The notes below the pieces were generated by a model. It was not told where the DNA came from and did not search any database. It saw only the letters and a list, made by a program, of their open reading frames with translations. Shown in pieces: positions 52,772 to 58,741 of a stretch of 58,741 nucleotides of DNA. A program made the position numbers and the translations under genes. Numbering within the stretch: position 1 is the first letter of the stretch; the number at the start of each line of letters is the position of its first letter. The DNA is taken from positions 1 through 58,741 of the forward strand of contig DATMGU010000122.1 of assembly GCA_035555315.1 (NCBI GenBank). Reading direction: 5' to 3'. The stretch is from DATMGU01 sp035555315 (lineage in GTDB: Bacteria > Pseudomonadota > Alphaproteobacteria > ATCC43930 > CGMCC-115725).

Positions 52772-54223
52772 TCAGAACAGCATGACGGTCAGCAGACCGA
52801 ACAACGGCAGCAAGATCGGCCACGACCACAGCATGAAGCCGAAAAAGCTGGGCATCGGCACGCCGGCGCGCTCGGCGATCGATTTCACCATGAAATTCGG
52901 CGCGTTGCCGATATAGGTGAGCGCTCCCATGAACACCGCCCCGGCGGAGATCGCGAGCAGCGTCGTAGCATGCTGCGTCATCAGCAGCGCGGGATCGCCC
53001 CCCGCCAGGTTGAAGAACACCAGATATGTCGGCGCATTGTCGAGCACGCTGGATAGCAGGCCGGTCGCCCAGAAATAAGCGCCGTTGATCGGCTGCCCCC
53101 CTTGATTGACCAAGGCCGTCATAGCGCCGAGAGCGCCGGTACCGCCGGCGCGCAGGATGGCAATCGCCGGAATGATGGTGATGAAGATCGCCGCGAACAG
53201 CTTCGCCACCTCGACGATCGGAAACCAGATGAAACCGTTGAGCCGCCGGCTCTTCCCGTCGGTCAGCCAGAGCGACAGGCCGGTCAGCGCCAGCAGGACG
53301 ATATCGCGCGCGAGGCTTTCGAGCGGCAGCGGAACGCCCCGGATATCGAACACGATACCCGGGCGCCACACGCCGCTCAGCAGGACCGCCAGGATGACGC
53401 CCAGCAGCAGCAGCAGGTTGATCTTGCCCTCGATGCCGAAGGGCTGGTCATGGGGCCCCGGCCGCGCTGTCGGGTGAACGCGCTCGTGCCGGTAATGCCA
53501 GCCATCGATGACGTGATGCAGCGCCAGCAGAATGACCGTCAGCACCAGCATCGGCAGCAGCAGATGCCGTGTCGGCCAAAAGAAGTCGACGCCGTTCAAG
53601 AACCCCAGAAACAGCGGCGGATCGCCCAGGGGACTGAGCGCGCCGCCGATATTGCCGACCAGGAAGATAAAGAAGACGATGGTATGGACCCGTTTGCGTC
53701 GCCAGGCATTGGCGAGCAGCAGGGGGCGGATCAACAGCATGGCGGCGCCGGTCGTCCCGGTCACGCTGGCGATCGCCGTGCCGACCGCCAGGATGATCGT
53801 GTTGACCACCGGTCGACCGATCAGGGTGCCGGTGACGCGGACCCCACCGGAGATCGTATAAAGCGCCAGCAGCAGCAGGATGAACGGCACATATTCGCCG
53901 ATCAACGCATGCAGCACCTCGTAGATCGCCGTATCGACGCCGAACTGGGCGGTGAACGGCACCAGGAACGCCAGCGCCCAGAACCCGGAGACCATCCCGT
54001 ACCAGCGATGCCAGAAATGCGGCGCCACCAGCGGGAACAGCGCGATCGACAACAGCATGCCGATGAACGGCGACACCAGGACGAGCGACAAGTCCGTGCC
54101 GGCGACGGCCGCGCCATGCATATCGGCCGCCGAGACGGGGGCAGGCGAAACGGCGACGACCGTCCCCAGCGCCACACCCATGAAGGCTCGGCCGATTAAA
54201 CGGTTCCAGTGCATTTCGATCAT
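52772..54223 (-). CDS. NhaD-type Na+/H+ antiporter
   Basis: The 483-residue polytopic protein has about 11-13 hydrophobic segments. Signatures of the ion transporter superfamily antiporters include GNIGGALSPLGDPPLFLGFLNG, LSSVLDNAPTYLVFFN and TYIGNAPNFMVKSIAERAGVPMPSFFGFM. An N-terminal segment may be a cleaved signal (VALGTVVAVSPAPVSAA). It should exchange Na+ (or Li+) for protons; some homologues are annotated citrate transporters. An alternate start is the Met at residue 4. It is 13 bases downstream of pap, so the two probably form an operon. Confidence 0.85.
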   Translation of the reverse strand: MIEMHWNRLIGRAFMGVALGTVVAVSPAPVSAADMHGAAVAGTDLSLVLVSPFIGMLLSIALFPLVAPHFWHRWYGMVSGFWALAFLVPFTAQFGVDTAIYEVLHALIGEYVPFILLLLALYTISGGVRVTGTLIGRPVVNTIILAVGTAIASVTGTTGAAMLLIRPLLLANAWRRKRVHTIVFFIFLVGNIGGALSPLGDPPLFLGFLNGVDFFWPTRHLLLPMLVLTVILLALHHVIDGWHYRHERVHPTARPGPHDQPFGIEGKINLLLLLGVILAVLLSGVWRPGIVFDIRGVPLPLESLARDIVLLALTGLSLWLTDGKSRRLNGFIWFPIVEVAKLFAAIFITIIPAIAILRAGGTGALGAMTALVNQGGQPINGAYFWATGLLSSVLDNAPTYLVFFNLAGGDPALLMTQHATTLLAISAGAVFMGALTYIGNAPNFMVKSIAERAGVPMPSFFGFMLWSWPILLPLFGLLTVMLF

Positions 54224-54236
54224 CCGGATAAGGGGG

Positions 54237-55760
54237 CTATAGCAGCGCTTCTAGGCGCCGGCAGATGGTTTTCATAACGGCGATCCGGGCGCGGCGTTTG
54301 TCCTCCGCCTCGATCAGCGTCCAGGGTGCCGCGTGGCTGCTGGTGCGCGCGACCATCTCGGACACCGCCGCCTCGTAGTCATCCCACTTCTCGCGGTTGC
54401 GCCAGTCCTCCTCGGTGATCTTGTACCGCTTGAAGCCGGTCGCCTCGCGCTCCTTGAACCGGCGGAGCTGCTCGTCCCGGCTGATCGCCAGCCAGAATTT
54501 CACCAGAATCACCCCGTCATCACTCAGCTCTGCCTCGAAATCGTTGATCTCGCCATAGGCGCGACGCCAATCGGCCTCGCTGCACAGACCCTCGACCCGC
54601 TCGACCAGGACGCGGCCATACCAGGTTCGATCGAAGATCGTCGTATGGCCGCGCCGGGGAATCTCCTTCCAGAACCGCCACAGATAGGGGCGCGCCGCCG
54701 CCTCGTCGGTCGGCTTGGCGATCGGCACGATCTGGCGGTAGCGCGTGTCGAGCGCCGCCGCCACCCGCTTGATCGCGCCGCCCTTGCCCGCCGCGTCGTT
54801 CCCTTCGAACGCCACGATCAGCGCATGACGCCGAAATCGTTTGTGTCGGGTGAGCAGGGCGAGACGGCCCTGCCATTCCTCCAATTGCCGGGCATAGGTG
54901 GGCTCGCCGAGCGGTTCCGGCGGTGCCAGTTCGGACAGCACCGACGGCCCACCCAGCGCCCTTGCCTCGCCGCCCGCCGGCAGCACCGCGGCGATACCCG
55001 GCACGGCACCCTTCCCCGGCTGATCGAGCCGCCCGCGCAGGGCGGTCAACACGGCATGGCCTACCGCCAGGTTGCGGTACCGATGATCCGCCGCCTCGAC
55101 CACCACCCAGGGCGCGTGACCCTGATTGGTGAGACCGATGATATGCTCGAACGCCTGTCGAATCGCGTCATAATGATCCAGCGCCGCCAGATCTTCGTCG
55201 GTCACCCGCCACCGTGTCGCCGGATCGGCGGCGAGGGCGGCGAGGCGCTTCCTCTGCTGATCATGCGAGAGGTGCAGATTGAATTTGAGAAGCAGCACGC
55301 CCTCCTCGGTCAGCATCCGCTCGAACCGGCTGATCTCCGCGATGCGCTGTGCCACCTCGCTGTCCGAGGCTTTGCCGTGGGCGCGACGTTCGGTGAGGTC
55401 GCTGTACCAATGATCGAAGAAGATGGCGATCCGGCCCTTCGCCGGTAGGCGGCGCCAGTAGCGCCACATCGGCGGCCGCAGCCGCTCCTCGTCGGTCGGC
55501 TGGTCGGAGGCGTGGGTCGTGATGAAACGCGGATCCATCCAGGCCACGAGCTGGTTGATCGTCTCGCCCTTGCCAGCGGCCGACACACCCGACATGAGGA
55601 TGATCGTGGCGAAGTCGGCCGATCTCGACAGATCGTATTGCGCGTCGAGCAACCCCTCGCGCAGCGTCGGCACCGAGTCGGCGTAAACCGCCTTGTCCAC
55701 GGTCTTGCCCAACTCCGCGGCGTCGAGCATGGACTGGAATTTCCGTATGGCGGCTGTCAC
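54237..55760 (-). CDS. pap: Polyphosphate:AMP phosphotransferase (double PPK2 domain)
   Basis: The 507-residue protein starts at the GTG at 55760 (VTAAIRKFQSMLDAAELGK); the open frame continues upstream without homology. It contains two PPK2 domains: the first Walker A is MSGVSAAGKGETI, with FDHWYSDLTERR as lid; the second is FEGNDAAGKGGAIK, with FDRTWYGRVLVERVEG. This two-domain layout, as in Acinetobacter and Pseudomonas PAP, phosphorylates AMP to ADP with polyphosphate. The first domain is more degenerate, as in known PAPs. It is divergent from pyrB across 102 bases. Confidence 0.92.
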   Translation of the reverse strand: MTAAIRKFQSMLDAAELGKTVDKAVYADSVPTLREGLLDAQYDLSRSADFATIILMSGVSAAGKGETINQLVAWMDPRFITTHASDQPTDEERLRPPMWRYWRRLPAKGRIAIFFDHWYSDLTERRAHGKASDSEVAQRIAEISRFERMLTEEGVLLLKFNLHLSHDQQRKRLAALAADPATRWRVTDEDLAALDHYDAIRQAFEHIIGLTNQGHAPWVVVEAADHRYRNLAVGHAVLTALRGRLDQPGKGAVPGIAAVLPAGGEARALGGPSVLSELAPPEPLGEPTYARQLEEWQGRLALLTRHKRFRRHALIVAFEGNDAAGKGGAIKRVAAALDTRYRQIVPIAKPTDEAAARPYLWRFWKEIPRRGHTTIFDRTWYGRVLVERVEGLCSEADWRRAYGEINDFEAELSDDGVILVKFWLAISRDEQLRRFKEREATGFKRYKITEEDWRNREKWDDYEAAVSEMVARTSSHAAPWTLIEAEDKRRARIAVMKTICRRLEALL

Positions 55761-55862
55761 CGGCCGTTCGCTCCCGTATCCTGCATCGTGGCGTGGTCGA
55801 GAGGGCTTGCGACCGCCGAGACCACAGCTTAGACCGGCACAACCGCTGCTAGGAAACACTCA

Positions 55863-56741
55863 ATGCGCCTCAGCCACGTCCTGTCCGTCGATCAGTTCGA
55901 CAAGCCGTTCCTCACCGAGATGTTCTACCAGGCCGGCTGGATCCGCCAAGCCGCCGGCCACAGCATCGTGCATTTGCGCGGCAAGCTGCTCGCCAACCTG
56001 TTCTACGAGCCATCGACCCGCACCTCGTCCAGCTTCTATTCGGCGATGAGCCGGTTGGGCGGCACGGTGCTGCCGATCAACGACGTCACCTTCAGCAGCG
56101 TCAGCAAGGGCGAGATCCTCGAAGACACGGTGCGCACCCTCGCCTGCTATAGCGACGTCATCGTGCTGCGGCATCCGGAGGTCGGCGCCGCCGCCCGCGC
56201 CGCCGCCTGCTCCCCGGTGCCGATCATCAATGCCGGCGATGGCATTGGCGAACATCCGACCCAGGCCTTGCTGGACCTCTATACCATCCAGGTCGAACAA
56301 GGCCGGCTGGATGGCCTTACGCTGACCATGATGGGCGACCTCAAGCATGGCCGGACCGTGCATAGCCTGGTGAAGCTGCTGCGGCTTTACGACGTCAGCT
56401 TCAACTTCGTCTCGCCCGTGGAATTGCGCATGCCGGCCGAGTATGTGCGGCCGGGCATCGATCGGGAATTCACCGAGCTCGAGGCGGTGATCGAACAGAC
56501 CGACGTGCTCTACGTCACCCGCGTGCAGAAGGAGCGGTTCAATCCGGTCGGCGATGTGGATTACGCGCTGACGACCGAGCACATGACGATCGCCAAGCCC
56601 AGCATGACGCTGATGCATCCGCTGCCTCGGGTGAACGAGATCCCGCTGGCGCTCGATGCCGATCCGCGCGCCGCCTATTTCCGCCAGATGCGCAACGGGT
56701 TGTTCGTCCGAATGGCGCTGCTGATGCATGTCTTGGGATGA
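55863..56741 (+). CDS. pyrB: Aspartate carbamoyltransferase catalytic chain-like protein
   Basis: The 292-residue transcarbamoylase has the carbamoyl-phosphate motif FYEPSTRTSSSF, the aspartate-binding and hinge region MMGDLKHGRTVHSL, GDGIGEHPTQALLDLYTI, and the conserved MHPLPRVNEIPLALD. These match the E. coli PyrB type (usually associated with PyrI) rather than the PyrB-PyrC' type, yet no pyrI, pyrC or other pyrimidine gene is adjacent. It is slightly shorter than E. coli PyrB (311). It may be the housekeeping enzyme or a paralogue. The ATG has TAGGA about ten bases upstream. Confidence 0.85.
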   Translation: MRLSHVLSVDQFDKPFLTEMFYQAGWIRQAAGHSIVHLRGKLLANLFYEPSTRTSSSFYSAMSRLGGTVLPINDVTFSSVSKGEILEDTVRTLACYSDVIVLRHPEVGAAARAAACSPVPIINAGDGIGEHPTQALLDLYTIQVEQGRLDGLTLTMMGDLKHGRTVHSLVKLLRLYDVSFNFVSPVELRMPAEYVRPGIDREFTELEAVIEQTDVLYVTRVQKERFNPVGDVDYALTTEHMTIAKPSMTLMHPLPRVNEIPLALDADPRAAYFRQMRNGLFVRMALLMHVLG

Positions 56742-56795
56742 GCGCGACACGGCTCGTCGATCAGGAGCGTGCGCCGAGTATAGACGGGCCGAATA

Positions 56796-58220
56796 TCAGA
56801 CGGGCGATACGCCTTCGCCCGGGACGGTCTCCCGGTGCTGGGGCCGCTGCTGCGTCAGCAACGGCAAGGTGACGCGCGCTTCCAGCCCGCCGCCCGACCG
56901 ATTGCCGAGAGTGATCTCGCCGCCATGCCCTCGGATGATGGCCTGTGCGGCCGAGAGACCGAGACCAACGCCGCCGGTCGCCCGATTGCGCGATCTTTCG
57001 AGGCGGTAGAATGGCGCGAACACCCGATCGAGGGCGTCTGGTGGGATGCCCGGGCCGTGGTCTCTAATGGCGACGGCAAGGGTCTTGTCCTGGGAAGAGA
57101 GTTCGATCTCCGGCGGCGTGCCGTACTTGATCGCATTCTCGATCAGGTTGGTAAAAGCCCGTTTCAGGGCGAAAGGCCGCCCCAAATAAACCACTCGGGA
57201 CGGGCCGGTATAGCCGATCTCGATACCTTGATCCGCATAGTCGTTCGCGATGGTCCGCAGGAGACCCGTAAGATCGAAGATGGTCGTCGCTTCCTCGTCC
57301 GCATCGTCCCGAAAGAAGGCGAGCGCGCCATGGACCATCGCCTGCATTTCGTCGACATCCCGGAATAGCTTCGCCCGTTGTTCTTCATTCTCGATGAATT
57401 CACCGCGCAAACGTATCCGCGTCAGCGGCGTGCGCAAATCATGCGAGATCGCCGCGAGCATCGCCATGCGATAGCCCACGAATTTCTGAATCTGCGCCTG
57501 CATCGCGTTGAAAGCCGTGATCACCCCTCTTATTTCCCGTGGCCCCCTCTCCGGGAGAGCCGGCGCCTGCGGATTGATTCCGAAGTGACGCACGGCGTCG
57601 GCAAGCTCTTTGATGGGGCGGGAGAGCTGCCGCGTGGCGATCGCCGAGACGGCCGCGATCAACAGGATCAAGAGGATCATCCGGATGCCGAGGCGCACTG
57701 GTCGGCTGAGGCCCCAGTTCCTGGATAACGCGGTGAGGACGAGCCAGCTGTCATCGCCCAATTTCACCCCCGCGAAATAGGCCTGAGGATGTTCCGAGAC
57801 ATCCCCGTGCAGGATCAGCGACGGCGTGACGGGGCTATTATCCAGTTTGAAAGCCACCATGACGCGTTGCGGATCCCCCAGCAGGATCCTCAGCGGGTTC
57901 GGGCGCTGATCGAGCTTGGCGGCACCCTCCAGCTCCAATGAGACGGAAGACGACGCTGGATACCAATCGACCCTGATCGGCTTGGTTTCCACCGCCTCGG
58001 CCAGCGTCTGCCGCAGCTCCGGGGGAGCCACCTCGATCATATGGATGATATCGGCTGCCTCATTCAAAAGGCCCGTATCCTCCAATGGAGGCTGCGCCCA
58101 GACACCACCGAAAAAAGTGTTGAACAGGCCGACGAGCCCGAATGCCACGAAGATGGCCAGGATGATCGTCACGGTGAAGCGCCGCCCGATGGTGTCGAGT
58201 AGCCAGATACGGGACCTCAT
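56796..58220 (-). CDS. Two-component sensor histidine kinase (EnvZ-like architecture)
   Basis: The 474-residue kinase has a TM helix at about 15-36, a periplasmic domain (about 37-178), a second TM helix (IRMILLILLIAAVSAIATRQL, about 179-199) and a HAMP domain (LSRPIKELADAVRHFG). The phospho-acceptor is His 260 in AISHDLRTPLTRIRLR, followed by the N box NLIENAIKYG, G1 RDHGPGIPP and G2 GGVGLGLS. Its ATG overlaps the response regulator TGA by four bases, so the two are a coupled pair. The input signal is unknown. Confidence 0.92.
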   Translation of the reverse strand: MRSRIWLLDTIGRRFTVTIILAIFVAFGLVGLFNTFFGGVWAQPPLEDTGLLNEAADIIHMIEVAPPELRQTLAEAVETKPIRVDWYPASSSVSLELEGAAKLDQRPNPLRILLGDPQRVMVAFKLDNSPVTPSLILHGDVSEHPQAYFAGVKLGDDSWLVLTALSRNWGLSRPVRLGIRMILLILLIAAVSAIATRQLSRPIKELADAVRHFGINPQAPALPERGPREIRGVITAFNAMQAQIQKFVGYRMAMLAAISHDLRTPLTRIRLRGEFIENEEQRAKLFRDVDEMQAMVHGALAFFRDDADEEATTIFDLTGLLRTIANDYADQGIEIGYTGPSRVVYLGRPFALKRAFTNLIENAIKYGTPPEIELSSQDKTLAVAIRDHGPGIPPDALDRVFAPFYRLERSRNRATGGVGLGLSAAQAIIRGHGGEITLGNRSGGGLEARVTLPLLTQQRPQHRETVPGEGVSPV

Positions 58221-58741
58221 CCGCGTGTCACCGCCGGGGTGAAGATATAGCCGCCATTGCGCACGGTGCGGATGACCTCCGGGTTCTTGGGGTCGTCCTC
58301 CAGCTTATGCCGCAAGCGGCTCACCTGCACGTCGATGCTGCGATCATAGGCGGCGTGCGACAGGCCGCGCGCGATGTCGAGCAGCTGGTCCCGTGTCAGG
58401 ACCCGCTGGGGATGCTCCACGAAGGCGAGCAGCAGATCGAACTCACCCCCGGACAGCAGGATGAGAGCGTTGTCGGCGGAGCGTAGTTCACGCCGGGCGA
58501 CATCCAGCCGCCAGCCGGCGAAGCGAAGCTCCGGCCGGGTGACGCTGGATTTCGGTTCCACCGCCCTCTCGGCGACCCGCCGCAGCACCGCCTTGACGCG
58601 CGCCAGCAATTCGCGCTGATCGAACGGCTTGGTCAGATAATCATCGGCGCCGATCTCCAGCCCGACGACACGATCCGTATGATCCGCCATGGCGGTCAGC
58701 ATGATGACCGGCACGCGGGATCCCGTCCTCAACCTTTGGCA
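58217..58741 (-). CDS. OmpR-family response regulator, N-terminal part outside window
   Basis: The frame is open to the window edge; the first residues seen are CKRLRTGSRVPVIMLTA. The visible part of the receiver domain includes the Thr of MLTA, EIGADDYLTKPFD with the conserved Lys, and the end of helix 5. The phospho-acceptor Asp lies beyond the edge. A winged-helix OmpR/PhoB-type DNA-binding domain follows, with the hallmark GGEFDLLLAFVEHPQRVLTRDQLLD, RSIDVQVSRLRHKLEDDPKNPEVIRTVRNGGYIF. It is the partner of the downstream overlapping kinase. Confidence 0.95.
   Translation of the reverse strand, partial: CQRLRTGSRVPVIMLTAMADHTDRVVGLEIGADDYLTKPFDQRELLARVKAVLRRVAERAVEPKSSVTRPELRFAGWRLDVARRELRSADNALILLSGGEFDLLLAFVEHPQRVLTRDQLLDIARGLSHAAYDRSIDVQVSRLRHKLEDDPKNPEVIRTVRNGGYIFTPAVTRG

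Overview
This window is high-GC chromosomal DNA from an alphaproteobacterium, most likely a Rhodospirillales-type organism. That placement is inferred from gene content. It carries several genes typical of alphaproteobacteria: DUF2155, DUF1489, an NDUFA12-family complex I accessory protein, a ribbon-helix-helix protein beginning MCRIYASQDP, an RNase E with a split S1 domain and tryptophan-containing tail, and an alphaproteobacterial-style PHO box. No prophage, insertion sequence, CRISPR array or rRNA operon was seen. Most genes are housekeeping or catabolic.

Layout. 1-7.9 kb: end of a membrane glycosyltransferase-like gene, prfB with its programmed +1 frameshift, penicillin-binding protein 1A, a 0.6-kb leader or intergenic stretch, and rne. 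7.9-11.7 kb: a phnC-phnD-phnE-phnE uptake operon with a PHO box upstream. 11.7-19.8 kb: an aminotransferase with a gamma-glutamyltranspeptidase-like lipoprotein, a family 3 solute-binding protein convergent with a PAS sensor kinase, a DsbA-family protein, maiA, a MarR-like gene and mscL. 19.9-22.9 kb: aroQ-accB-accC-aat. 22.9-25.1 kb: a minus-strand run of DUF2155, a small unknown, mlaD, NDUFA12-like and DUF1489 genes.

25.2-36.4 kb is a large minus-strand catabolic cluster. It encodes the mitochondrial-type leucine pathway from isovaleryl-CoA: isovaleryl-CoA dehydrogenase, both methylcrotonyl-CoA carboxylase subunits, methylglutaconyl-CoA hydratase and HMG-CoA lyase. Interleaved are a second acyl-CoA dehydrogenase, two SDRs, a GST-kappa/HCCA-isomerase-like protein and an orphan Tat-exported DctP binding protein. 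36.5-39.9 kb holds a GMC dehydrogenase system (flavoprotein, Tat-exported small subunit, glyoxalase-family protein, monoheme cytochrome c) behind a ribbon-helix-helix gene. 40.0-43.4 kb: malic enzyme-phosphotransacetylase fusion, tRNA-Leu(GAG) and lipB. 43.4-47.5 kb: a frameshifted parD antitoxin remnant without parE, acylphosphatase, and pccA/pccB, which would handle propionyl-CoA. 47.6-58.7 kb: hrpB, a nitronate monooxygenase-like enzyme, an orphan LivJ-like binding protein, an NhaD-type antiporter with polyphosphate:AMP phosphotransferase, a pyrB-like transcarbamoylase, and a two-component pair cut by the right edge.

Points of most interest are the prfB recoding site, the PHO box, the decaying parD in an operon tail, short tandem duplications that copy gene 3' ends including the stop codon (the DsbA-family gene and mlaD), the GGT-like lipoprotein with an altered nucleophile motif, and accessory genes inserted in the leucine cluster. 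I did not find a convincing wholly novel defence or mobile system.
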